Shown piece by piece: positions 8,332 to 16,467 of a stretch of DNA of 22,340 bases. The DNA comes from CAZWUL01 sp964636625 (GTDB lineage: Bacteria; Atribacterota; Phoenicimicrobiia; Phoenicimicrobiales; Stramentimicrobiaceae). The stretch covers positions 1 through 22,340 of the forward strand of contig CAZWUL010000018.1 of the NCBI GenBank assembly GCA_964636625.1, given 5' to 3'. A program made the translations under genes and the position numbers. Position 1 is the first letter of the stretch. Each line of letters starts with the position of its first letter. The notes beneath the pieces are model-generated. The model was given only the letters and a program-made list of their open reading frames with translations. It ran no database searches and had not been told where the DNA came from.

Positions 8332-8368
8332 TTTTACTAGATACAAGCAAATAAGAGGGTTATCTTAA

Positions 8369-9490
8369 ATGGATTTATCTCAGACAAAACAGCCTGATTA
8401 TATCTTATTAGCAGCCGTATTTCTTTTATTGGTTATTGGAATTATCATGGTTTTTAGCTCGAGTTATATTATAGCCTATAAGTGGTATGGCAGCAGCTTT
8501 TATTTTTTTAGCAGACAGGCTGTCTATGCCATAATAGGAATCATTGTTCTTTTGGTAACTATGAATATAGATTATCATATCTGGCGCAAATTTGCTATTC
8601 CTGTACTGCTATTATCCATTATTTTATTAATTATGCTCTATTTTCCTGGATTTGCCAGGTATATACGAGGTGCCAGAAGATGGCTGACTATTGGGCCGTT
8701 TTCTTTTCAGCCATCAGAATTGGCCAAAATTGCCCTGATACTTTATATAGCAGATTGCCTAACCCGTAAAAAGGCAAAGCTTATTGGCAGTTTTGTCTGG
8801 GGAATACTGCCTGTATTTATTGTGACGGTTTTTATTTTTTTTCTGATTTTTCGTCAACCAGATTTTAGCACTGCACTGGTAATTATGGGTTGTTCTTTTA
8901 TTATGCTTTTTATTGGGGGAAGCCAAATTACACAATTATTTGCCCTGATAGTTATGTTAGTACCGCCGGGAATATTATTAGCACTGGGTAAGGATTATCG
9001 CAGAGTAAGATTATTATCATTTCTTAATCCCTGGGAGGATCCTTTAAATAGTGGATTCCATATTATACAGTCCCTGTTAGCACTTGGCAGCGGGGGTTTA
9101 TCTGGAGTAGGTATCGCCGAAAGCAGGCAAAAATATTTTTACCTTCCCGATCAGCATACTGATTTTATATTTTCTATCATTGGAGAAGAATTGGGATTTA
9201 TCGGGGCACTGGCGATAATTATTTTATTTCTTATATTCTTATGGAGGGGCTTTGCTATCTCTTTAAAATCCAGGGATACCTTTGGTTTATTGTTGGCTGC
9301 AGGTATTACTTCTATGATTGTATTTCAAGCTGTAGTAAATATCAGTGTAGTAACAAAACTGATTCCAACGACCGGGATTAGTTTACCCTTTATCAGTTAT
9401 GGTGGTTCTTCGTTGATAGCAAATATGTTTTGTTGCGGTATCCTTTTAAATATTTCCAAAACTACCGTTAAAAAAAATGAGGTATCTTAA
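8369..9490 (+). CDS. ftsW: Lipid II polymerase / septal glycosyltransferase FtsW (SEDS family)
   Basis: FtsW is the SEDS-family peptidoglycan glycosyltransferase that polymerises glycan strands at the septum together with FtsI. It has 373 aa and about ten membrane segments. Family motifs seen are RRWLTIGPFSFQPSELAK, RQPDFSTALVI (the conserved PDxxT region with the essential Asp), DQHTDFIFSIIGEELGF and TTGISLPFISYGGSS near the end. The start is ATG 8369 with AAGAGGG at 8353-8359. RodA has the same fold, but location between mraY and murG favours FtsW. The stop is followed after 4 bp by the preferred murG start. Confidence 0.95.
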   Translation: MDLSQTKQPDYILLAAVFLLLVIGIIMVFSSSYIIAYKWYGSSFYFFSRQAVYAIIGIIVLLVTMNIDYHIWRKFAIPVLLLSIILLIMLYFPGFARYIRGARRWLTIGPFSFQPSELAKIALILYIADCLTRKKAKLIGSFVWGILPVFIVTVFIFFLIFRQPDFSTALVIMGCSFIMLFIGGSQITQLFALIVMLVPPGILLALGKDYRRVRLLSFLNPWEDPLNSGFHIIQSLLALGSGGLSGVGIAESRQKYFYLPDQHTDFIFSIIGEELGFIGALAIIILFLIFLWRGFAISLKSRDTFGLLLAAGITSMIVFQAVVNISVVTKLIPTTGISLPFISYGGSSLIANMFCCGILLNISKTTVKKNEVS

Positions 9491-9494
9491 AATA

Positions 9495-10613
9495 ATGAAA
9501 ATCATTATAACTGGAGGAGGCACCGGTGGTCATATATATCCGGGAATAAGTTTGGCTAAAGAATTGCAAAAAAGAGATAGCAGGAATGAAATAATATTTA
9601 TAGGAAGCGATAGAGGAATGGAATCAGAAATTATTCCCAGGGAGGGTTATCAATTTTTTTCATTAAAAGTTAGAGGTATCAAAAGAAAGATATGCCTGGA
9701 TAATATCTATACCATATATCTTTTTCTAAGGTCTCTTATTGGTTCATATAAAATGATAAAAAAAATTAATCCGGATTTTGTGCTCGGAACCGGTGGTTAT
9801 GTCAGCGCATCAGTAGCTATGATTGCCTCTATAATTGGTATTCCGACTTTTATTCATGAACAAAATGCTATCCCGGGTATAACAAATAAAATATTATCAC
9901 TAACAAGCAGGATTGTATTTCTAAGTTTTCCTGAATCAAGAAATTATTTTTGGAGTAAGGAAAAAACAGTTTGTTTTGGAAACCCTGTAAGAGAAAGTAT
10001 ATGGAAAGGTGACCGGGAAGAAATCATCAAAAAAGTTGGGATGGATAAAAACAAAAAAACTATATTGCTTTTTGGTGGAAGCAAGGGGGCCGGTGTTATT
10101 AATAGAACATTTTTAAATTGCATGGATTTGATTGATAAAGCACTCTGGAATAAATGGCAGATATTATTAATTAGCGGTAAAGATGATTATAGTGAAGTGA
10201 CAAAGATGTTATCCAATTCTAAATACAGTGGAATAATTTATGTTTTGTCCTATTTATATAAGATAGAAAATGCCTATGGCCTGGCTGATTTAGTTATTTG
10301 CAGGGCAGGGGCTACCACGGTCGCAGAACTTACTGCCAAAGGATTGCCAGCCATACTGATACCCTATCCTTATGCTACCGGGGACCATCAGCTCTACAAT
10401 GCACGCTACCTGGAGAATAAACAAGCAGCAGTTGTTATTGTTCAGAAGGACCTCTCTGAAAAAGTACTTGCTGCGGAAATATTAAATTTATTGTTGAAAG
10501 AAGAAAGATTAAAAAGTCTTGCTCAAAATAGCAAAAAATTGGGTAACCGAAAGGCTGCTGAAGAAATAATTAATTCTATATATCAAAATATAAAAAAAGA
10601 AAAAATCTTGTAA
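9495..10613 (+). CDS. murG: Undecaprenyl-PP-MurNAc-pentapeptide:UDP-GlcNAc GlcNAc transferase MurG
   Basis: MurG is a membrane-associated GT-B glycosyltransferase that adds GlcNAc to lipid I, giving lipid II. Using ATG 9495 it has 372 aa. The N-terminal loop is GGGTGGHIYPG, followed by GTGGYVSASVAM and HEQNAIPG in the acceptor domain. The donor domain carries GGSKGAGVIN and the long block ICRAGATTVAELTAKG and PYPYATGDHQ that binds UDP-GlcNAc. The start at 9495 is preferred because GAGGT (9479-9483) precedes it by 11 nt and homologues begin MKIIITGGGTGGH. An in-frame ATG at 9477 would overlap ftsW but has no Shine-Dalgarno sequence. A non-coding gap of 86 bp follows before murC. Confidence 0.96.
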   Translation: MKIIITGGGTGGHIYPGISLAKELQKRDSRNEIIFIGSDRGMESEIIPREGYQFFSLKVRGIKRKICLDNIYTIYLFLRSLIGSYKMIKKINPDFVLGTGGYVSASVAMIASIIGIPTFIHEQNAIPGITNKILSLTSRIVFLSFPESRNYFWSKEKTVCFGNPVRESIWKGDREEIIKKVGMDKNKKTILLFGGSKGAGVINRTFLNCMDLIDKALWNKWQILLISGKDDYSEVTKMLSNSKYSGIIYVLSYLYKIENAYGLADLVICRAGATTVAELTAKGLPAILIPYPYATGDHQLYNARYLENKQAAVVIVQKDLSEKVLAAEILNLLLKEERLKSLAQNSKKLGNRKAAEEIINSIYQNIKKEKIL

Positions 10614-10626
10614 AAAATATCTTTGA

Positions 10627-10684
10627 TTAATAAATAAAATAAGGTAAACTATTATGCAGAATGATAGTTGACTTATAAGTAAAC
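10627..10684 (+). promoter_or_regulatory. Possible murC promoter with downstream palindrome
   Basis: TTAATA (10627-10632) and TATTAT (10650-10655), 17 bp apart, form a weak sigma-70-like promoter candidate. Downstream lies an 18-bp near-palindrome, GTTGACTTATAAGTAAAC (10667-10684), with a single mismatched pair. It sits where a repressor operator or a 5'-UTR hairpin would lie, just before the murC Shine-Dalgarno AAAGGT (10687-10692). This is one of only four gaps over 80 bp inside the cluster, so a secondary promoter here is plausible but unproven. Confidence 0.3.
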
Positions 10685-10699
10685 GGAAAGGTAAATTTT

Positions 10700-12109
10700 A
10701 TGAATATTGAAGGAAAGCATATTCATTTTGTTGGTATTGGCGGGACAGGAATGAGCGGAATTGCTTCGATTTTATTAGATTTAGGCTACGAAATAAGCGG
10801 ATCAGATATACAAAATACTATAATAACCAAGAGATTAACCAACAAGGGTGCAGTGATATACAAGGGACATGATGGAAGCCATATTTCAGGGGCAAATTTA
10901 GTGGTTATATCTTCAGCAATCAAAGAAGAAAACAAAGAAGTCATTGCTGCCAGGGAAAATAAAATAGAGATTATCCCCAGAGCTGAAATGCTTTCCCGGA
11001 TTATGCAGCAAAGTTACAGAATTGCTGTTTCTGGCACTCATGGAAAAACAACTACTACCTCTATGATTAGCCTTATTTTAGAAAAAATGAACCTGGACCC
11101 GACAATTGCTATTGGCGGAGAGATTAATGATATAGGCGGAAATGCCAAATTGGGCAAAGGTGATTATGTAGTGGTAGAAGCTGATGAAAGCGATGGTTCT
11201 TTTTTATTATTGAATCCAAATGTAGCTATAGTAACGAATATCGAAAATGATCATCTTGATTATTTTGCAAGCATTGATATAACTATTGAAAGTTTTCAGA
11301 GATTTATAAACAAAGTACCAGCTGGCGGGAGGATAATATATGGTTATGATTGCTCCAATGCTAGGAATATTATGAAAAACCAATCTCCTGCAAAAAAAAT
11401 AATATCATATGGTTTTCACCAGAATGCCCAGCTCAGGGCAGTAAATTCTAAATTGTTAAAAAATATTTCGGTTTCTGATATTTATTTTGAAAATAAGAAA
11501 TTAGGAGAGCTAAAATTAAATATTCCAGGATATCACAATATCTCTAATGCCCTGGCAGCGATTGCAACTACCATGGAATTAGGTATAGATTTTAATGGCA
11601 TCATAGAAATATTATCCCATTTTAAGGGCGTGAAAAGAAGACAGGAATTAATAGCCAATCTGGATGATGTTTTTATGATTATCGATGATTACGGACATCA
11701 TCCTTCTGAAATAAAAGCTACCCTGGAGGCAATTCACAGGGGATGGCCTGATCGAAGGATAATTACTGTATTTCAGCCACATCGCTATAGCAGGACCCAG
11801 TTATTATTAGAACAATTCGGGAATTCTTTTCAGGATTCTGATATCGTTATTATTAATGATATCTATCCTGCCAATGAAAAACCCATTCCAGGCATCACAG
11901 CAGAATTAGTTTACCAGAAGGTAAAGAAATACAAAAAAGGCAATGTTTTCTATTTAGCTGGAAAAGAAGAAACCATATCATTCTTGATAGATTTAATAGC
12001 CAATGGTGATATTGTGCTTACCATGGGAGCAGGAGATGTCTGGAAAATTGGTACACAGTTAGCGAAAGATTTAAAAAGCACTAAAATAAAAGTTGGTATA
12101 GGCGGTTAA
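10700..12109 (+). CDS. murC: UDP-N-acetylmuramate:L-alanine ligase MurC
   Basis: MurC adds L-alanine to UDP-MurNAc, the first step of stem-peptide synthesis, using ATP. It has 469 aa with the three-domain Mur ligase architecture. The N-terminal Rossmann-like domain begins HFVGIGGTGMSGIA. The P-loop is GTHGKT at residues 112-117, and GTHGKTTTTSM is the MurC form. ADESDGSFL and TNIENDHLDYF follow in the central domain. DDYGHHPSEI (Asp329 onward) and FQPHRYSRT in the C-terminal domain are specific to MurC. ATG 10700 has AAAGGT at 10687-10692. Its TAA shares one base with the murB ATG. Confidence 0.97.
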   Translation: MNIEGKHIHFVGIGGTGMSGIASILLDLGYEISGSDIQNTIITKRLTNKGAVIYKGHDGSHISGANLVVISSAIKEENKEVIAARENKIEIIPRAEMLSRIMQQSYRIAVSGTHGKTTTTSMISLILEKMNLDPTIAIGGEINDIGGNAKLGKGDYVVVEADESDGSFLLLNPNVAIVTNIENDHLDYFASIDITIESFQRFINKVPAGGRIIYGYDCSNARNIMKNQSPAKKIISYGFHQNAQLRAVNSKLLKNISVSDIYFENKKLGELKLNIPGYHNISNALAAIATTMELGIDFNGIIEILSHFKGVKRRQELIANLDDVFMIIDDYGHHPSEIKATLEAIHRGWPDRRIITVFQPHRYSRTQLLLEQFGNSFQDSDIVIINDIYPANEKPIPGITAELVYQKVKKYKKGNVFYLAGKEETISFLIDLIANGDIVLTMGAGDVWKIGTQLAKDLKSTKIKVGIGG

Positions 12110-13035
12110 TGTATAATAAAAAATTAATTCAGAGAGAAATTGAAAAAAATGAGTTGAATGAAGAGATAAAAATTGATGAGTTAATGAAATATCATACGTC
12201 ATGGAAAATCGGTGGTATTGCCGATTTTTTTTGTATTCCGCGAGATGAAACCAGATTGAAAAAGGTTTTATTTTTTGCTATGCAGCACGAATTGCCGGTC
12301 TATATAATTGGTAATGGTTCTAATATCTGGGTACCCGATGATGGTATTAGGGGGCTGGTGGTAAAAATTTCTAGGACTATCGACAAAATTGAATATTCTG
12401 GTAAAATGATAAAAGTAGGCGCCGGGATGTTGCTGCCGTCTTTGGTAAGAAGGACAGTCAAGGAAGAATTAGCCGGACTGGAATTCGCTGCTCATATACC
12501 TGGAACCTTAGGAGGAGCAATCTTTAGTAATGCCGGTTTTAGCGGGAAATCTATGGCAGATGTTGTACGGAAGATAATTATCTGTGATTTTAAGGGCAAT
12601 ACAAAAGAAATCAATACAGCCCAATCCACTTTTTATTATAGAGGCATTAATCTGGGAATAAATAATTATATTATTGTATCAGCCTGCCTGTCTCTGGCCA
12701 AAGATAGTAAAGATGAGATAATTTCAAGAATAAAAAAATATTTCAGTCATAGAAAAAACAACCAGCCAATTGATTGTTTAACCGCAGGCTGTATCTTCAA
12801 AAATACCCAGGATAGACCTGCCGGTTTTTTGATAGACAAATCTGGAGCAAAGGGGTTATCAATCGGAGATGCCCAGGTTTCTGAAAAACATGCTAACTTT
12901 ATTGTGAATCGGGGGAAAGCGACTTCTAAAGACATATTACTGCTAATGGAAGAAATTCAAAAAAGAGTTGAGAAAACATTTGGAGTGACGCTGGAAACAG
13001 AAGTAAATATAATTGGTTTAAATGGTGACCAATAA
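12109..13035 (+). CDS. murB: UDP-N-acetylenolpyruvoylglucosamine reductase MurB
   Basis: MurB is an FAD- and NADPH-dependent reductase that converts UDP-GlcNAc-enolpyruvate to UDP-MurNAc. The 308 aa contain the FAD-binding block (YHTSWKIGGIADFF, IIGNGSNIWVPDDGIRGLVV), the substrate-binding block EFAAHIPGTLGGAIFSNAG and the C-terminal domain. The position of the general-acid serine (GS.FKN in E. coli and Bacillus) reads AGCIFKN, with Cys228 in place of serine, and the following residue is Thr and not the common Pro. The C-terminal conserved glutamate is in LETEVNIIG. The short layout, lacking the extra loop insertion of the E. coli enzyme, fits the type II class. It starts on the last base of the murC stop and overlaps ftsQ by 14 bp. 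Confidence 0.95.
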   Translation: MYNKKLIQREIEKNELNEEIKIDELMKYHTSWKIGGIADFFCIPRDETRLKKVLFFAMQHELPVYIIGNGSNIWVPDDGIRGLVVKISRTIDKIEYSGKMIKVGAGMLLPSLVRRTVKEELAGLEFAAHIPGTLGGAIFSNAGFSGKSMADVVRKIIICDFKGNTKEINTAQSTFYYRGINLGINNYIIVSACLSLAKDSKDEIISRIKKYFSHRKNNQPIDCLTAGCIFKNTQDRPAGFLIDKSGAKGLSIGDAQVSEKHANFIVNRGKATSKDILLLMEEIQKRVEKTFGVTLETEVNIIGLNGDQ

Positions 13036-13864
13036 TTTTTATCAGACAAGAGGAATTGGCTTTATCGAATATCAGCATCCTGGAGATTTTGAAGAGGTTC
13101 AACCAGAAGGACAACAGAATAATAAAAGCAACAGAAGGGTTAATGTTCTAAAGATAATTATTTATTATGTTATAATTGGTTTTCTTGGTTGGATTTTCTT
13201 TTATTTTATTTTTACTTTTATGTGGTTTGACATTAAAGAGGTTAAGATTTATGGCAACAATTATTTGAGTGGAAAAATAATCATTGAACAGGGAGGAATA
13301 AATTTTCAAACTAATCTTTTTCATTTTGATACCAAGAAAGCCAACCTTAATCTTTTGGAGCATCCCTGGATTGCAGAGGCATCCATTAAAAAGGTGTTAC
13401 CAAATAAATTAAATATCACTATTTTCGAACGTAAACCGGGGATACTTTTATATCATAATGAGTATTTTTATCTGATAAGTGAAGGAGGAGTTATCCTATC
13501 ACTATCAAAAGAATTTAAGAATGATTTTGATTTGTATTTAATATCAGGGATTGATATTGGCAACAAAAAAGCCGGGGATCTGATTAGAGGGCAAAAATAT
13601 GAAAATGTTAAAAGGATTATTTATGCGTTGGAAAATATATTCCCTGCTCAATTTTATAAAATTCAGGTTATATCCAATGAAGAACATCTCTTGTTTCATA
13701 AAGAGGATGAAGTAAAGGTAAGAATAAAGGATGGTGACCAATTAATTGATGAATGGTATTTATTGGAAAGAGCGTTGCAGCAAGTTTTTCAGGAGGAAAC
13801 ACCACTTAAGGAAATAAACATGAGATACGAAGGAAGATTATCCATTATACTACTGGAGGAATAA
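13022..13864 (+). CDS. ftsQ: Cell division protein FtsQ/DivIB
   Basis: FtsQ (DivIB in Gram-positives) is a bitopic membrane protein that scaffolds FtsL and FtsB at the septum. The 280 aa comprise a polar cytoplasmic N-terminus of about 42 residues, one membrane segment (about 43-66), a POTRA domain (about 69-138) beginning WFDIKEVKIYGNNYLS and containing HPWIAEASIKKVLPNKLNITIFERKP, and the FtsQ/DivIB C-terminal beta domain. ATG 13022 overlaps murB by 14 bp; no strong Shine-Dalgarno is visible, so expression may depend on coupling to murB translation. No ddl gene lies between murB and ftsQ as it does in many clusters. The chosen start gives a plausible cytoplasmic tail, but a later start is possible. 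Confidence 0.9.
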   Translation: MVTNNFYQTRGIGFIEYQHPGDFEEVQPEGQQNNKSNRRVNVLKIIIYYVIIGFLGWIFFYFIFTFMWFDIKEVKIYGNNYLSGKIIIEQGGINFQTNLFHFDTKKANLNLLEHPWIAEASIKKVLPNKLNITIFERKPGILLYHNEYFYLISEGGVILSLSKEFKNDFDLYLISGIDIGNKKAGDLIRGQKYENVKRIIYALENIFPAQFYKIQVISNEEHLLFHKEDEVKVRIKDGDQLIDEWYLLERALQQVFQEETPLKEINMRYEGRLSIILLEE

Positions 13865-13882
13865 AGGAATAAAACGGTAAAT

Positions 13883-13990
13883 TTATTGAATAATTTTCAT
13901 AATCAATAATTTTTGAATGAATTTCTATTTTTTTATACCATAATTATAGGGTAATATATTAAATAAAGGGGCTTTCTAATAAACTGCCCC
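13883..13990 (+). promoter_or_regulatory. ftsQ-ftsA intergenic region with repeats and possible promoter
   Basis: The 173-bp gap between ftsQ and ftsA is the longest inside the cluster. It holds an inverted repeat TTATTGA (13883-13889) and TCAATAA (13903-13909), a weak promoter candidate TTGAAT (13913-13918) and TACCAT (13936-13941) with a 17-bp spacer, and a GGGGC/GCCCC stem (13968-13972 with 13986-13990). The last has no good U-tract, so a terminator is unlikely. A dedicated promoter for ftsAZ would fit the high FtsZ demand seen in other bacteria, but the elements are weak. Confidence 0.3.
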
Positions 13991-14009
13991 ACTAATTTTG
14001 AAATTTTGT

Positions 14010-14032
14010 GCATGGCATAACATGCAGGAGGG
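14010..14032 (+). promoter_or_regulatory. Hairpin abutting the ftsA ribosome binding site
   Basis: GCATG (14010-14014) and CATGC (14021-14025) can form a 5-bp stem that ends exactly where the strong Shine-Dalgarno AGGAGGG (14026-14032) begins. The Shine-Dalgarno lies 5 nt before ATG 14038 and fixes the ftsA start. The GTG at 14008, which would add ten residues, lies inside this structure and is unlikely to be used. Confidence 0.4.
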
Positions 14033-14037
14033 CATCT

Positions 14038-15270
14038 ATGAAAGGTGAAGTACTGGTAGCAGGTTTGGACATTGGAACAAATAATACCAATACACTGATT
14101 GCTGAGATAGGGGAAGATAATTTGGTAGAAATTGTAGGCGTGGGGTCTGTTCCGTCCAAAGGTGTGAAAAGAGGGGTTATTGTTGATTTGGATAAAGCTG
14201 CAGAAGCAGTTAAGGAGTCTATAGGAAATGCAGAACGAATGGCTGGTATTCGCATCAGTTCTGCGGTTGTATCAGTAAATGGGAGTCATATCTCTTCCTT
14301 TAATAGTCAGGGAGTTATTGCAATATCAAAAGAGCACCCGGAAATAAGCGAGGAAGATATAGAGAAGGTCATAGAAGCTGCCAAAGCAGGTGTTATTTCT
14401 CCTGAAAGAGAATTAATCCATGTGTTACCCAGAGAATTTATTCTGGATGGGCAAAAGGGCATACTTGACCCTTTGGGCATGACCGGTTCCAGATTGGAAG
14501 GAAAAGTGCATATTGTAACAGGCTCAATTACAGCAGTTCAAAATTTATTAAAATGTATGGAAATGGTAGGTTTGGAGGTAGATGAATTAATATTTGGAAA
14601 TCTTGCCTGTGGAAATGCCTTGCTCAGTAAAACAGAAAAGGAATTAGGAGTACTTTTAGTTGATATGGGGGCAGGCTCATCTGATATTTCAGTTTTTATT
14701 AATGATAATATTATTTATTCTTCCATATTGCCTTTAGGCGGGATTCAAATTACCAACGATTTGGCTATTGGGTTAAAGACTTCTATCGAAGAATCTGAAA
14801 AACTAAAATTAAAATATGCCAGTGTTATGGGAAATTACATTTCTCCTGAAGATGTTGTAGAAGTTTCTACTGCTAAAAGTCAGGAAAAAGTAAAAATTTC
14901 TAAGAAATACATTGTTGATATTATTGAACCAAGAGTTCAGGAAATATTTAGCTTGATAAAAGAAGAATTAGAAAGGGCAAACCAATATCACTTAATTACC
15001 CAGGGTATAGTATTAACAGGTGGATGTGCACTCATCCCTGGTATAGTTGAGCTTGCCAGCAAGGTCTTTGATGCTAATGTACGTCTGGGGAAACCGGATT
15101 ACAAAGGGGAATTGGGTGATTTGATTAATGAACCAAGGTTTTCAACAGTCATGGGATTGCTTGATTTTGCTATCGAGCAAGAAGCAATGGCAGGGACTAG
15201 TAAGGCAAAAAGAAAAAAAGGCAATACATTTTTTTCAAAATTGTCAAATTGGTTAAGAGATTTTTTTTAA
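14038..15270 (+). CDS. ftsA: Cell division protein FtsA
   Basis: FtsA is an actin-like ATPase that tethers FtsZ to the membrane and recruits late division proteins. The 410 aa show the phosphate-1 loop GLDIGTNNTNTLI (about residues 9-21), the SHS2/1C domain including PSKGVKRGVIVDL, the phosphate-2 motif VDMGAGSSDIS (residues 208-218), and the adenosine motif LTGGCALIPGI. The C-terminus ends in an amphipathic helix, FFSKLSNWLRDFF, the expected membrane-targeting sequence, joined by a basic linker. ATG 14038 has AGGAGGG with 5-nt spacing. It precedes ftsZ by 56 bp, and the gap contains a 20-bp palindrome. Confidence 0.97.
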   Translation: MKGEVLVAGLDIGTNNTNTLIAEIGEDNLVEIVGVGSVPSKGVKRGVIVDLDKAAEAVKESIGNAERMAGIRISSAVVSVNGSHISSFNSQGVIAISKEHPEISEEDIEKVIEAAKAGVISPERELIHVLPREFILDGQKGILDPLGMTGSRLEGKVHIVTGSITAVQNLLKCMEMVGLEVDELIFGNLACGNALLSKTEKELGVLLVDMGAGSSDISVFINDNIIYSSILPLGGIQITNDLAIGLKTSIEESEKLKLKYASVMGNYISPEDVVEVSTAKSQEKVKISKKYIVDIIEPRVQEIFSLIKEELERANQYHLITQGIVLTGGCALIPGIVELASKVFDANVRLGKPDYKGELGDLINEPRFSTVMGLLDFAIEQEAMAGTSKAKRKKGNTFFSKLSNWLRDFF

Positions 15271-15279
15271 ATTAATATT

Positions 15280-15299
15280 GTAAAATTTGTAAATTTTAC
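15280..15299. promoter_or_regulatory. 20-bp palindrome between ftsA and ftsZ
   Basis: GTAAAATTT (15280-15288) and AAATTTTAC (15291-15299) form a perfect inverted repeat around a central GT. It lies 10 bp after the ftsA stop and 12 bp before the ftsZ Shine-Dalgarno. A dyad with a 2-bp centre looks more like a protein binding site than an RNA hairpin, though an 8-bp or shorter RNA stem is possible. No T-tract follows, so it is not a standard terminator. Confidence 0.45.
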
Positions 15300-15310
15300 C
15301 ACCAAATATT

Positions 15311-15329
15311 GGAGGGAGGATTAATTTTG
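15311..15329 (+). promoter_or_regulatory. Strong ftsZ ribosome binding site and TTG start
   Basis: GGAGGGAGGA (15311-15320) contains two overlapping Shine-Dalgarno cores. The second, GGAGG at 15315-15319, is 7 nt before TTG 15327. This sets the ftsZ start at TTG 15327; an upstream in-frame TTG at 15309 overlaps the Shine-Dalgarno itself, and no in-frame ATG precedes the conserved domain. Confidence 0.8.
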
Positions 15330-16463
15330 AATAATATAACAGAGAGACCCAGTTCATTTGTTGACATCAAAGTAATTGGGATTGGCGGCGGAGGTGGCAA
15401 CGCTGTCAATCGAATGATAGAGGAAAATATCAGTGGTGTCAGATATATTTCAGCTAACACAGATGCACAGGTGTTAGCCCTTTCAAATGCAGAACAAAAA
15501 ATACAGATAGGAAGCAGAATCACCATGGGGTTGGGGAGCGGTTCTAATCCAGATATTGGAAAAAGGGCTGCAGAAGAGGATAAAGATAAAATAAGCAAAG
15601 CCCTGGAAGGGTCTGATATGGTTTTTATAACCGCCGGTATGGGCGGAGGAACAGGTACCGGAGGGAGTCCTATTATTGCCCAGGTATCTAAAGAACTGGG
15701 AGCATTGACGGTTGGTGTTGTTACCATGCCCTTTACTTTTGAAGGAATAAAACGGCAGAGGCAGGCCGAAGAGGGTATTAAACTGCTTAAGGAATACGTA
15801 GATACATTAATTGTAATTCCGAATGATAGGTTGCTACAGATTATTGCTGAAAATACACCGGTTTTAGAAGCATTTAAGGTTGCTGATGAATTATTGCTGC
15901 ACGGAATTCAGGGAATTTCCGAAATTGTTGTGGAGCCAGGACTGATTAATGTTGATTTTGCAGACGTTAAGATGATTATGGAAGATGCCGGGACTGCTAT
16001 TATGGGTATTGGCAGGGCTAATGGAGAGAATAGAGCAGCCGAGGCAGCACATAATGCTGTAAATAGTTCACTTCTGGGAACCAAAATTACTGATGCCAGA
16101 GGAATATTGTTTAATATTTCCGGTGGAAAAAATATGACCCTTTTTGAAGTTAACCAGGCTGCAGAAATTGTTCAGGAAGCTGCAAATGGCGATGCCAATA
16201 TTATCTTCGGAGCAGTAATTAATGAAGCGCTGGGAGAAGATATCAGGATTACTGTTATTGCTACTGGTTTCGATGAATTATCATCTGAAAGCAAAGAAAC
16301 AGAAAGAACTCAAATCAAAGAAAGCGTTGTTTCTCAGGAAAAAGAAGAAGTTTCAGGAATTAGGGTAGAAAAAGAAAAAAAAGAAGAAGATAGAGAAGCT
16401 GTAACAGAAGACGTAGATTATAATGATTTAGAAATTCCTACTTTTTTACGGAAAACCAGGTAA
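15327..16463 (+). CDS. ftsZ: Cell division GTPase FtsZ
   Basis: FtsZ is the tubulin-like GTPase that polymerises into the division ring. With TTG 15327 it has 378 aa. The N-terminal GTPase domain has VIGIGGGGGNAVNRMI, the tubulin signature GGGTGTG (residues 106-112), VTMPFTFEG, and the synergy or T7 loop NVDFADVKMIM, which stimulates GTP hydrolysis in the next subunit. A charged linker rich in E and K (about residues 315-362) leads to the C-terminal peptide DLEIPTFLRKTR, the docking site for FtsA and other partners. The signature continues GGSP where most FtsZ proteins have AAP, a small variation. It is followed directly by a perfect hairpin that may end the cluster transcript. Confidence 0.98.
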   Translation: MNNITERPSSFVDIKVIGIGGGGGNAVNRMIEENISGVRYISANTDAQVLALSNAEQKIQIGSRITMGLGSGSNPDIGKRAAEEDKDKISKALEGSDMVFITAGMGGGTGTGGSPIIAQVSKELGALTVGVVTMPFTFEGIKRQRQAEEGIKLLKEYVDTLIVIPNDRLLQIIAENTPVLEAFKVADELLLHGIQGISEIVVEPGLINVDFADVKMIMEDAGTAIMGIGRANGENRAAEAAHNAVNSSLLGTKITDARGILFNISGGKNMTLFEVNQAAEIVQEAANGDANIIFGAVINEALGEDIRITVIATGFDELSSESKETERTQIKESVVSQEKEEVSGIRVEKEKKEEDREAVTEDVDYNDLEIPTFLRKTR

Positions 16464-16467
16464 TCAA

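Noticed and set aside
9477..9494. ATG 9477 as the murG start
   Set aside because: No Shine-Dalgarno precedes it, while ATG 9495 has GAGGT upstream and gives the normal family N-terminus.
14008..14037. GTG 14008 as the ftsA start
   Set aside because: The strong AGGAGGG at 14026-14032 sits inside this extension and serves ATG 14038.
15296..15727. Reverse-strand 143-codon ORF over ftsZ
   Set aside because: It is a shadow of the ftsZ reading frame with a low-complexity proline-rich product and no family features.
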